Assembly: GCF_021018895.1 (NCBI RefSeq)
Contig: NC_079387.1
Coordinates: 8,088,083 to 8,152,082 of the forward strand
Reading direction: 5' to 3'
Length of the DNA: 64,000 nt
DNA from: Seriola aureovittata
Lineage: Eukaryota; Chordata; Actinopteri; Carangiformes; Carangidae
The notes below the pieces were generated by a model. It saw nothing but the letters and a program-made list of their open reading frames with translations, was not told where the DNA came from and made no database searches. Position numbers and translations under genes: made by a program. Shown in pieces: positions 25,019 through 37,868 of the stretch (position 1 is its first letter; each line of letters starts with the position of its first letter).

Positions 25019-25442
25019 GTAGTGAATGTTATAATTCACGTTCTGCAATGTGACAAAAGTGCCAAAGTTTAACTTAACGTCCAGATGGAGCCAAATGTGT
25101 TTCATTCTATTTACCCCATGGTTTGTGAAATAAGAGATGTAAACGCAAGTGAAAATTCACCAACCCAGCCCTCATAAAGTCCACACGACAAGGAAAAGCC
25201 TGATTTCTATTCTTTCATTCTTTAATTGTTTTTAAAGTGCTGTTATTTCTAATGCTCTGTCAGCAAGCATACTGTCTGCTTTTCAAATTTTGTTTCTTTT
25301 ATATATCTGCCTACATAAACATTTACATATAAAAACCTGGCCTAAATCTTGTTTAAGGGACCTTGTCTTCGGTTTTTCAGCAAATGCTGTGTCTGTTTTG
25401 GACGCATTTAAAGCGTTTGACAAGCCTCTATTTTACCAATGT

Positions 25443-25462
25443 CCTCTCTCTCTCTATCTCTA

Positions 25463-25500
<38 letters not shown>
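25443..25500. repeat. (CT)n microsatellite
   Basis: A CT tract with TATC and GC interruptions, followed by a short TG tract. Confidence 0.95.
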
Positions 25501-25507
<7 letters not shown>

Positions 25508-28500
25508 GTGTGTGTGTTTACCTATATCTCTTCCTCACTGTGTCGCTCTGCAGTACGTTTTTGACGATTAAGCTTTTAACATGTCCCAGAGTCAGGTCAA
25601 AACATCAGCCCCAATAATTCACACTTAAGAACATGATTCTTCATCATGGTTCTTTTAAGTGACAGAGCCTGGATCCTGTGTTTTAAGATGCCACAATTAA
25701 TGCCACGGTGGCTTGTTACCATGGCAGCCAGTTCATCTCTGCTGAATCGGTGTCTTATTTTTTTTTTCTCCCCCCACTTGGAGCAGATATTCAGAGTCAG
25801 TGAGCAGCCCTGATCTCACGGTAATTGGCAGGAAATCATATGAAAGGAAGTGCTCCTTAGTTCCATAAGCCATTTATGATAAATGGGAGCCTGAGAGGCA
25901 GAGACAAGGGGGTAGGACAAGTAGATGCTTGTCTGGTTTGGATGGCTGGTTGTAGAAAATACCCACAATGCACCAAAAGATTCAATTCAGGGTTAATTTG
26001 ACTGAATTTCAATTATAGATGTGTAAGTAAGGACATAAAATGAATGTAATTACTGCATTAAATATTTTACACTCACATTGTGTCTTTACAAGCAATCACT
26101 AGTAAAGAGTGCAAGGATCCAAATCACAGTATACAGATGCCTCATGTCTTCATCAAGACTCAAACCGATGGAGAGTTTATGACCTGTCAGCAGTGAGATC
26201 TCCTCCATCGTCTATGCACTGTGACCTGAAAGCTAAATTTGAACAGCGTTACAAGCACTTCTCCTCCTTGTAAGGCTCACAGCTTTGGAGAGGTGATCTG
26301 TGATCCCTGACAAGCTCCTGTCCAACATGATATTTGTTTTCTGTCTGAGGGTTTGATGATCCTGACAGCCTCAGTGGCCCGGGTCCGGCGCTCGCTGAAG
26401 AAATGTGTATGAATGACTACATCTCCAATGTTGATGTATGAATTATGAATGTATGACCTCAGGCTTGAAGCTCTAATGCCTTTTTTGGGGGACATATCTA
26501 TTTTAAAATAATTTGTTTAAAAATAAATGAAGAGCAAAACTTACAGGTAAAAAAAGAATTTGTTAAAAGTAGGTTATCAACGTGCTGCAGTGAAGGCAGT
26601 GAAGTGAAGGGTAGGAGGAACCTTTAATAACTCTCAAGTGATCACATGATTAATCTTATGTCTGATCAGAGCAGGACTAGCCACTCAGAGACAATTGGCA
26701 TTTTGACATTTTCCTCTACATTTCCCCCATTGTTCATGCTTTTCAAAAATCCTCTCCTTTTACTCAGTGATGTCTTCTTCTGCAAACAAATATATGTAAT
26801 ATTAGTTTTTAAGAAGTTTATTTTATTCAGTTTTAGTTCATTTTATTTGTGTGAAATCCTTATTATCATAACAGCAATTAACATGTAAAATTATTAACAA
26901 TCTAATATATTTATAAATATGAATTGGGATTAAATTGCAGGGAAATGAAAATGAAACCAAAAAGAAAAACCAAACTGGAGCAGGAAGGAAATTCTGTTGC
27001 TGCTACACAAAGCACATCAGGGAAATTACACAAAGACTTTAGTACCACATTGTGCAGACAAAATATAAACTGCATGGAGAGGGATTCATAACAAAGTCAA
27101 AGCCAACAAATTAAAAAATATATATAACCTCTGATTTTTATTTTTATTTTCAAACCTGTCGTTTTCAGCCCCAACCAACAGTGACCATTTATCAGATCAC
27201 ACACAGCTCCGTCTGCAGCCATAAAAGCCTTTGTACAACTTGTGTTGTTCTCCCCAAGCCGTTTCGTCTGATGTGTAAAAAAGGTGGCATTTCCCTTTAT
27301 ATTTAAGATAAAAGAAATCTGGTAAATCGTGATGATTCTTCAGTTCGTAAATAGGAGAAAAAGTTAAGAATTTATACTTTTATCTTTCACTGGAGTCCAA
27401 AGTCCAAGTGTTTTATTTTGATGTTGAATGTTTTAAACTCTTCTTCAGACTATGGAAAGATTGAAGTAATAATTCAAGTGCTCTCTGGACTGGGTGGTGG
27501 TCGCTCATACGTTCAGATGGCAGTTTCTTTTATACGTGTATGTCATATTTGTTTTCATGTCTGTTTAGAAGATGAGTCAGTTGAATCAACCAGTCAGATT
27601 TGGATGGTGTGTTTGTTGGCTACTCTGTGACCCATGGTTACCTGTGTTCTCTGTGTAGGTCTGTGGAAACATTGACATGTAAAGATACCAAACTCCGTTA
27701 AAGTGACTTTGCACTCCTTGAGAAAACTGGCAGCATACATTTAAATCCAATGAAATGTCCTGAGAAACACCTGAGAAAAGCAGAATTTCCCTGATTAATA
27801 TAAAAAAAACTTCTTGTTCTCAGATCTTGCACTTGTCTTAAACCTGCAGCCTGCATGAACCTCAGTTGTGACACTTACTCATATCCTAGCAATGGAAAGG
27901 ATAACAGTGGGAAATGATGCCATAATACATTCTGGATAAGTGAAAACCACATACTTTAGTTGCAGCTCCACTTATGTGTCATACTTCCTGTTTTTGGGGT
28001 CTTGTGTCATTTCATGACAACTCTGTCCACCCATCCTCCTTCTTCCCTCCAAGATCAGAGCCCTTGTTTTGAGAGCTTGACAGATCTGGGCCCCTGGTTA
28101 GTGATCAGAGCTCTTCAATCAGGCTTTTGAGTCTCACGTTTACTTTGTTATACTCTCATAGTATTTTTTTTTCTCTCTCTTCCTCTCTGATGAGGGCGAT
28201 GTACAGATATACAGCGCTCTTTTTGTGTCTCATTGATGATTTTTATGAGTGACAGTAACTTTCATTTCCCTGCCCACACCTGAGAGGAAAGATTATTACT
28301 GTATATCTTTGAAATATCATCTGCAGGTCTGTCATTCAACTAAGGTGAAGTACAGTTTAAAGCTGCACTAGTTGGAAATTTTATGTAAGAATTCAACAAT
28401 TTTATCAGCCTTAATGACAAGGAAAGATAGTTTCAGTGATGTATGTGCATTTAATCACCAAAAGTGATTTCATAAGAGAAAACTCTTATTGACTCTCACT

Positions 28501-30568
28501 ATACTCTGCAGTTTCCTAATTTCTCAATGCGCCCAGAAACCAAGCAGTACTCTAGTAGAAATGAGATGATTAATTGTCATCTTTGGGTTTTTTGCTCTAG
28601 GTCAGAATATTACTATTACTATTTGAATATGTTACCTTTGGCTTCAGGGAATAATAATGGGTACTTGGGTGTTAATAATAGTTGCATTGATAATGAAAAT
28701 ATTTGTTGGCTGCAGCATCACAGTTCTTCTATGATTGAATCATACCCCTTTGACCCATGTTTTCTGTCTGCTAATTACTTGAAACAGGAAAAAACAAAAG
28801 CAATTTCATAAAACACAACTTAAACTGAGTCTGGAGTGGGTCTACTGTTCTTCAGTGGTGCACATTTATTGACAGACATTATATGGAGTAAATCTGGAGT
28901 AAACATGATGCTTTTGGGCCCCTTGTGGTCTGGGCTCCCTGAGTAGTAGCCTGCTTCGCCAAGTTGGTAATCCATCATGAAAACATGAAACGCTTACTTC
29001 TAAAATAACATAAAGATCTATGAGCTGCCTTGATGGGTGCAGCCAATAAATAAAGAGAGAAAAGTTGAACTGAAAGGATTTCCAATAAGCACCTCTAACT
29101 TTAGTTTGAGTTTCTGTGAAGGCAGTTATGTCTTTGTCTACTCTCATAGCTATTAGCAATACATGCAACAGAGCTTTGGTGTATAAACATTCAATTAAAC
29201 CTAATCAAACAACATCATCATTCTGCAAAATCAATAGGCTCTAAACAAGCCGAGTTGAACATAAATACCACATTGCAATAAAATACCTGTGAATGAATGT
29301 TGTTAACTCCAGCCTGCACATACTGTACCACCCAAGATGATTGTTTTATGATATGCATAACACCCACATTCTCTGCACAAATATACACTATGTATATGTA
29401 TGTACGCTATGGATCACTGGGACAGTTTAATGGTCTCACCAGCACATGACAATAAACAGCAACTCCACCCCCGCCCACCACCTCCCCTCTTTCATGGTCC
29501 TGTTTATGTGACCAGTACAGAGCCTGAAGCCTGTAATAGAGTTGCAATCACTGGATCGGAGAAATGACAGCTACATATGTATCTGTCATAAGTAGTCTCA
29601 ACTATTTTCTTGCTCTGTTTTTTTTTTTTTTTTTTGAGTGCATGCCGCTTTGTGAAAGAGTGAATTACTGCAGCACTGTTGCTGTGCTCCCAAGAGGAAA
29701 TGGAAAGATTGCATTCTTTCATCTTGTCACACTTCCACAGGGAAAGATTAGACAACCAGTTTGTCTAAAACACATTTATAAATGGGCCTGTTTAAATGGA
29801 AATGCACTTAGAAAATGTATAGTACTTTTATGTTTTATTTATTTTCATATAATTATATGATATTCAAACAATCTTTTTTTTGGTTTTAGAAGGAAACAAC
29901 TCACTAACTCATTTCCATTTGTATCTATTGTAAGTTTAATTTGTGCTTTGCAATAACAGCAAATACGTCACTGATGCATGAAATGGTTTTCGTTTTGCCA
30001 TTTATATCCCGAACTATGCCACAAACACAACATTATTAAAGTGGTAAATCTTAATCAGAGCTCATTGTGTTTACTTGGCCTCCAGGTACACAATATATAA
30101 AACTGGATCTTTTTAGGTTTCAGCAATCTCGTGAAATTAGAAGCTTTACTCAGAAGGCATTCTGTCATTTCCTCTTGGTCATCTAATACATGACAGTAGA
30201 AAAGCAGGTTGTCCCCTGTTTGAATGGTTTCTGGGCTTATATCCAAGGTTTTTAATCCTCATTTCATTGTGCACTCAGTCTAGCAAGACTAATGTAGGCA
30301 TGCTGTGTTGTGGCCAGTCTTTCAGTTTTCATGTGAACTGTGTGGTACAGCTAGTTAGGCAGCTGAAGGGTTGTTGTAGGTACCATATACCTGCTATTTA
30401 ATGTATGCAAACTGTAGATTATTTGAATCCACTAAAAAAGACCCATTTCTAGAGCAAATACAAAATCTGCAAGGACCTCTTGTCTTGTATTATTAATTCA
30501 GATTGTAATAGATTTGAGTTGGTAATAAATGGTAATGGATGATTTTCTTTTTATAGAAAGCTGATTCC

Positions 30569-30569
<1 letters not shown>

Positions 30570-30603
<34 letters not shown>

Positions 30604-30604
30604 T
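30570..30604. repeat. (TTTC)n tetranucleotide microsatellite
   Basis: About nine TTTC units. Confidence 0.95.
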
Positions 30605-31410
30605 ACTGAAGCAGTGGCAGTGATGAGGTGGAGAGTTGTTTTTCTCATGGTTTAACTTCACATGAATAAGCACTGAAAGAAATAGTGAATAAGGCAAAAA
30701 GAAGAATGCTGGAATAACACCTATAACAAAAAAAGAAAAGAAAGAGGACAACAAAGGGCTTTTGAGCGGTTTCCGACAAAGAATATTAAAAATAAATAGA
30801 AACCACCAGCAACTGGAGCCGCAAAAGACAAGGTCAGTGTGACACCAAATTACACAGGCTTATAAACACAACTCAGGAGACAAAACCTGAAGATAAACTG
30901 CTTGGACAATTGAGTGAACAAAAATACTTCAGATAAAAACACATATCTTTAAAGGGTTTTGGTTATATTTTTGAAGAATTACAGCATGGATTCACTTTCA
31001 GCCAAGAGGTCTGAATAGCCAGTATTCCAATACTTGTTACAATATTCCATCTAATCTTGTCCTTGGAAGGCTGCAGTGTCCTCAATGAAATATATATATA
31101 TATATATTTAATGAATGAGATTAAGGAGAAGTTACAAGGTAAGAGAGAAGTATTGGCATTCCAGACACCACCCATGGCTACATCACAATAATTGGCAGAA
31201 TTAATGAATATGTCTGAATAATCAAGTGGAAAGGTTATTCTGAAAAAAAAAAATACTGGTACATGCTGCTGAATACCAGATTCCCATCAAAAATATAAAG
31301 ATACTGAATGTTACTCTGTATCCCACAGTTATTATGACTCTTAAAATTTGTATACTAGGTTTTATAATATTTTCAACCGTTCTGTCAAAGACCTTACCTA
31401 ACAGGGCCAT

Positions 31411-32630
31411 GTGATCCAGTACCATGGACAGTAACACACTATCCTTGACTCAGGAAGATGGACTGTGGCACGGAGTTCTTGATTTAACTCCATGAACAGT
31501 AAAAGTAACTGTCCAAATTTTGAATCAGGCTGTCGTGCCAAGTCTTTCTTTCCTTTTTTCAATTCAAAACCATGGCCCATTCCTTGATCCAGGACCAACA
31601 ACAGTAAGCAATTTCTCGTTACAATCATGAACAGGGACAAACAAGTCTTGAAATTGGACAGGGACACAAAACCTTGATTTGGGAAGACATTTATGCAGAA
31701 CCATAGATCTTGGCTGTGCCACCCAAATCTTCATTGTAATCTAGTGAAAGAGGTTGTCCAAGTTCTGAATCAAGACAATGTGTCCATCTTCTTTTGAGAG
31801 ACATGATCAGTGACACACAATTCTGGAACCACAACCAAGTGACAGAAATACTTGATTTAGGATAAATGACAGTAACATACATACTTTGAGTCAGAACCAT
31901 GGTCAGCAATAAAGCATCCTGTTTCAGCACCATGGACACCTTGGAAATGTGGAAATTACAGCCTATCATTACCTGTGAATGATGACTAGAAATCCCAATT
32001 CACTGCAATATACAGACTTAAAACTTTGGTTTCTACTGTATAGTTTTTATTATACAGGGAGCAGTATGACGGAGTGACCATGGACAGTGACACATAATTG
32101 TTGATTCAGTACCAAGGACAATTGAGCGCTTTCTCTGATTCAGAACCATGGACAGTGACATTTACTCCCTAAATCACACAAACACATGCAGTGATATAAA
32201 GAGTCAGAACCATGGACTGTTACACATAATTTTTTAATTAGAACCACAAACAGTGACTCCGGCCCTTGAACCAGGCCCAGTGACAATAATCCTCGATTCA
32301 GCACAATGGTGAATTACATACAACATTTGATGCAGACAGTTTTATATGGAAAACCAGGCAAAGTGTCACAGTTTGGTAAATACATTTTTCCCTTGCAATG
32401 AACACCACAGATTGGCACCGAAATCAACATTGTTGAATTGAGAACCATGGACAGTGGCACAATTCATGCAGAACGATGTACGTACTGTGACAAACAGTCG
32501 TTGATTCAGCACCATGGACAGCTACATTCAATTCTTGATTCTGTACAATGGATAGTTACACACATATCATGATTCAGCACCATGGACAGCTACACAAACT
32601 TCTTGTTTTAGCACCATGGATAGCTGCAAA
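31411..32630 (+). repeat. Degenerate 34-bp minisatellite of RE1/NRSE-like (REST-site) units
   Basis: The stretch repeats a unit made of an RE1-like core (TTCAGAACC or TTCAGCACC, then ATGGACAG, then TGAC or CTAC) plus about 13 bp of spacer that often ends in TTGA. Core starts I could place are 31415, 31449, 31483, 31563, 31856, 31890, 31923, 32071, 32105, 32139, 32203, 32237, 32297, 32438, 32505, 32539, 32573 and 32607. Intervals of exactly 34 bp recur (31415/31449/31483; 31856/31890; 32071/32105/32139; 32203/32237; 32505/32539/32573/32607). Best matches to the 21-bp RE1 consensus are 32505 and 32573 (19/21), 32139 (18/21), and 31923, 32438 and 32607 (17/21). All copies are on the plus strand. 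Several units between them are badly decayed. Small open frames crossing the array translate the repeat and are not genes. Confidence 0.88.
32505..32627 (+). promoter_or_regulatory. Best-preserved four-unit block of RE1-like sites
   Basis: Four RE1-like cores start at 32505, 32539, 32573 and 32607 in perfect 34-bp register. Two of them carry an intact left half TTCAGCACC and a right half GGACAGCTAC, which differs from the consensus GGACAGCGCC at two bases. This block is the most likely part of the array to bind REST. Confidence 0.55.
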
Positions 32631-34510
32631 AATTCTTACATTGTTTTTGGACACAGCTTGGATTCATTTTGCCTCCCTCTTGGTCCGTGTTTGGTTGAAT
32701 TCAATTAAAGCCCCCGTAGTGAAAGAATAAGAGCTACCAAGAGACTTGAGCTGCTGATGAGAGATATGCTTCATTTAGCTGTATTCAGAAACACCCACAT
32801 TTCCTCTGTGGGAACATAGAGAATCAGAAGGACTGCGCAAAGAAGACTGAGACAGTGAGGACATTCAGATGGGATTTGATCCCCTGCCAGACAAGTTCAA
32901 CTACTGAGACAAAGCCTCCTTTGAATTATTGAAATAATGTAATTGAAAAATTCCACTTTTTCTTTGTTGTTTATACCCCCTCTTTAAGCATGCAAGTAAG
33001 ACTAAAGCTAAGATTAAGAGAACTTTCTCATTAACTGTCATGCCTCAGGAGTAGCTGTAGTACTTCCTAATTGAGACAGTCTAAGAGTGGGGGAGAATAT
33101 ATTGAGTGGGGCCTGATGGGGTTTGATTCCAGGCAAGCTAAGGCACATCTGGAGATAAGTTTCCTAAGTACAGCATTAAAGTAACAGGAGATCCTGTACA
33201 CAGGACTGAGGGTTGGAAAGAGTGCTAAAACGGTCACATGAAATTAAAGAACTGTCTGAAGACAGCCTTACCAAAATGGGATTAAGGGGAATTTAAGGAT
33301 GTAAACATCTACTTAGATACATTCACTGCTTACTGAGAGCTGAAAACATGCTTATGTAGTAATGAATGCCAAATATTGTGCTTAAAAGTGAAATTACTGA
33401 CTACAGTCCACATAAAGTAGTGGGAGTAAATGCAATGATCCCTATCCCTTCAGCTCTACAGTGACCTTGTAGCACAATGTGGGATTAACAACATGTGAAC
33501 GTGGTCTTCCATTGTGTTGTGCATCTACTTGACTAGCCCCCATGCTGTGCAAAGCCTGTCCTTCAGCTACAGACAACAGAGCACAAAAAAATAACACAAA
33601 TACGAAGGCAAAATCCAGACAATTATTGATTTATGAATTTATTACACACCACAGGTTGAAATGATAAATAATGGGAAGATGATCAGCCTAAAAAATATCA
33701 GATGTGAAATCCCCAAGTTTAGATAGTGCCATTGCCATGGGTGGAATTTCCTGCTAATAATTTCCAGTCACAGTTCATTCACTTTCTTTCAACACGTTTG
33801 AGCCTGGTAACAGTTATCACTAGTCAGGGAGTATTTAATTACACCTAAATTCCGAATCCCCACCACAGTCTATTAAGTTTCAAATGACAGATCTCAAAGA
33901 TTCACAGATAAAGTGGGTCTTAAAATCCCTCAGCCAAAAGCCACGGTGACCTTGGGATTTCAGTAATGGTAATTTAATTTAAAATCAGTGTCTAATTGAG
34001 GCATCACTCTAGGCGGGTGTTCATGGCTTACTTTAAGGCCCCATAGTGTCCCTGGGTGTGTGAATAATGTAAGTTCATCAGTTAATCTTTTTGTTCTCTG
34101 TGAGTGATCCACTGCCAAACCCCAAAGTTTGACATAGGGTAAAAAGCCCCATAATCTGATCTGAATTTATTTTTCTGCAGCTGCACAGTTTTCATCTTTA
34201 ACCAGTTGAAGAAAATCTGAGCAACAACTACAGTTATATGCCACTGAACTTTTCTTCATGTTCCTTATTATATAAAGATGCTGAATTCTCTGTAGCGAAG
34301 GATTAGACATGCCTGCCTTGCACCATCCATGCAAATCCTAACAGGAGACCGTAGATCAGAGCGCAGGCAATACAAATAATTAATACTCAGGGGCAGTGGA
34401 GTTCTGGTGCTGAAGGAATGCTGAAATAAAAAAAGAAAAAATGATGAGGGCAAAGGAGATGGAGGGAGGCAGACTAAAGCTGGGTTTGACACCTGTCAAA
34501 TTATTGACTT

Positions 34511-34513
<3 letters not shown>

Positions 34514-34558
<45 letters not shown>
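34514..34558. repeat. (GT)n microsatellite
   Basis: About 22 GT units, followed by a second looser TG-rich region to about 34630. Confidence 0.95.
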
Positions 34559-34559
<1 letters not shown>

Positions 34560-37196
34560 TTGATCCGTGCACATGTGTGTGTGCGTACTCTGTGGGTTTG
34601 TCTGCGTGTGCGTGTGACTTTCTGTGCGTGTCTCCTTGTGGGACTCGGATATAAATCAATGTGACGAGCTGTAGCGTTCACCTTGAGGCCAGCGCGGAGC
34701 TGTGGAGGCAGCACGTTACAGGTGAGGTGTCAATCAGCAGGAAACATCAGCCCCAACCTCAGGTGTCATGTGGACAAGAAGACTTTTAAACATGATAGAT
34801 AACACCCCGCTGCACACACATACCCAGATAGCCTCATGCAGTAATCTCCTCCTGTTTTTGTCAGATCTTTGTTTTCTTTTCTTTGTGCCTTTGCCCTACT
34901 CTCTTTGTTGCTGTGCTTGCACAGTATTGCCTTATGTTGTTCTGCGCTGTGGGATAGTCGCACTGCAGGCGTCTTTGTTTGAGTGTCACCCTCTGATGAC
35001 CTAATGTGGGCAGTGTGAGAGCATCCAGTTATATCTATATAGTGCAGTCTGCATCTACAGAATTCTGAACAAGTAGTGTTGCTGCTCTTCATATCGCTTC
35101 GAGGTAACATCATGAAGGATTCATTAGACATCTGCACGAGCATGCATCCATTCTTTAATACAAATACTACAGAATGTTTATTCCTGTGCTTTTAAATCCT
35201 AAAACCATTATTTTTTTTTGTGATCAATTTCCTGCCCATCTTGCTGTTGCTAGGCTCACATAAAAATACATAAATAAATTACAGCACATCAATAAAGAAA
35301 CAAAGCAGTGAGAAAGCATACAGACCCACTCACTGTTTTTAGTGGCGTATTTCAGGTTTGACTGAAAAACATTGTAGCATGGGGTATTATTATGTTTTAT
35401 GACATTTTATGTTTTTATCTGGTCAAGATTTATTAGGGGCATAGTTGATCCAGAGGATTATGAGTAGCGAATGCTTTATGAGCATCTCTATGCTTTACAT
35501 TCACATTTGTAGATGCTCTCCTGCACAAAAAACAATTATGACCATGAAGGAAGTGCTCCATCCCTACGTCTTAACTGCTCACGTCTTTCAAATTCGAAAC
35601 CACCAGTTTGATCCAAGCTTTCTGATGACATCATCAGGGTTATCTTTTGTAGCTCAGACAGAGTTCAGTATAAAAAAAAAAATCAAACTTGAGCATCCAA
35701 ACTTTCAGGCCGGTTTGACTCATATCATGTAACAGAACGTAACTAGATAGATGTTCTGATCAATTCACCTCAGCTGCTTGTCCTTTGTATCGCCGATGCT
35801 CAAGTTTGGATCTTTTATTTTGAATTTTGGTGTCAATCCAAACTGAGCAACAAATTTTACTTAATTTTATTTTTTTATTTTTTTTTATCAGAAATCGACT
35901 TGAGCATTTGAGCCATTTGAATTCAATCATTGTTTTGTCCCCTTTTATCGGACACTTGAAATTTTTACCCAAATATGTCAACAAAAATAAGGAAAATTCA
36001 AACATAAATAATTCAAATAATTTCATGTGGTGTTTAACTTCCAATAAGGTGTTCATTCACTTAAGATTCAAACTGTTATTGCTGTTAGTTTCCTCCATCC
36101 AAAACAGCTGTGTGGTAAATGTTTAGGTGTCAAGATGTGCTTATGGAAAGTGTTGAACATCAGGAGAAATCCGCTGCTGCAGCGACAGGAGTGTGTTTTC
36201 TAAAGCAGACCACTGGATCACACAGAAGCTGCACATACAGCCAACCTATGGGAATTTCTGACTTTCAGCTTTGAACAAAACACGTCGTAAACACACCACC
36301 GCAGAGCCCAAACACATGAATTTAACATGTTACACAGACACACATGCCGCGACTCTACCCTCTCATCTGTCTCCACTGTCTTCCAATAAAGAGGTGGCGT
36401 GATAAATCAACTCAAAGGTAGGTGAAATGTCAACTCAAATGGCGTTTCACCTTTGACCTGTTGTCAGTAGGAAGTATGTATGGGCACGTCATGAAGACGG
36501 ATTGGTGCTCTGGACTCCATGATGACGTTATTATTGTCATGTAGCAGCTAATTCGTTTAAATGGAGACAGATGTCCAGGAGAAAGATGTCTGGCATAAAG
36601 AACTGAAGCTTGAGATTGGAGAAATACGTGTTTTTTTATTAATAAATATTTAAAAGAGTCCCAGGGATTATATCATCCATGGTGTTGTAATATAATGTGT
36701 GCAGATGCCTCACTGAATGGATAAGTTGCAGAAGCACCCATTGAGCTGTAATGTGTAATTAGAAGGATTGTGAGACAGCAATTTTATAACAAATCTTTAA
36801 ATAAAGATGATGATGGCAAAAAACAAAAAGAAATTAGCATCAGTACTCTGCAATAATTCGCCCATTTAACTCACACTCTAAAGATCTATAAAATGAAGTA
36901 ATGACACTTTGGGGCTCAGTTGGAGCAATCCAATTGCATTGATTTCAGCGCCACATTCTTCTGGTCGCCTTTCACTACCACTGCACTAATCATTCATTTG
37001 TAAAAGATTTCATTTTGAAAAGTAACCGCACCAGACTTAAGCATAATGGATGATGGATGGTTAGAAAATCAATGGCGGCACAGAGGAGCAGAGTGTGATG
37101 ACAACATGAAAAGCTTGTAAAGGGACCTTTTAATAGGGGCTGCACGAACAGTCCTAGAGCTGATACAGAAATAAAAGCAAGCTACACATGTTGGTG

Positions 37197-37218
37197 CACA
37201 CACACACACACACACACA
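37197..37218. repeat. (CA)n microsatellite
   Basis: About 11 CA units. Confidence 0.9.
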
Positions 37219-37774
37219 GGGGTGTACGTTCATAATCGTGATTTATTCATGGACTTTTACAGTGGTAGAAATGCTCCATTTTCTAATACATCTATTATTT
37301 AAAGATAGGACCCTGTAGACATAGCTCAACAGATTGTGGTTTAAAAAATGAATGCAAAACCAAACTGGAAGTGTGCATATGAATGCGCATGGGTCCTCCT
37401 GTGTGTGTGTGAGTGCGTGTGCATGCTTCCAGTTTCCTCTATTCTGAAGGAGTGCTTACAAACTTTGTGCTTTTTGGTTTTTCTATAATAGATGACAATC
37501 AAAACAGTTGCCTCGAAACACACCTGCTCCTCTGAGATAGACGTACTGTAGGGCCCCTCCAACGCTGAACAAAATGTGTTTCGCAGGAAACTTTCCCGCA
37601 ACACAATTTCTGTTCACTTTGAGATCTGTTGCAGATTGGACACCGTATATAGATTGTAAACACAATTTTGTACACATCCCTAAATATATAAGTGCAGGAA
37701 GGCAGACTTCTGCTTCTGCATCACCGAGAGAAGTGAAGAGAAAACTCAGTTGTGCCATGAAGTGTTGCTTTTTC

Positions 37775-37781
<7 letters not shown>

Positions 37782-37865
<84 letters not shown>
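37782..37865. repeat. (TG)n microsatellite, 84 bp, uninterrupted
   Basis: About 42 pure TG units, the longest perfect dinucleotide tract in the window. Its purity suggests a hypervariable, currently slipping locus. Confidence 0.97.

Positions 37866-37868
<3 letters not shown>

Larger units (their letters stand above)
22501..31410. other. Gene desert between the Tc1 relic and the RE1-like array
   Basis: Holds microsatellites (AT, CT, TTTC) and several repeat-free patches, notably 22610-22930 and 26100-26480. No coding exon, RNA gene or intact transposon is recognised. The longest open frame (23916-24416) opens at TTG. Confidence 0.65.

Noticed and set aside
31222..31969. Three minus-strand open frames of 71-92 codons around and within the RE1-like array
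   Set aside because: Two of them mostly translate the decayed minisatellite, and the third overlaps its edge; none has a recognisable domain.
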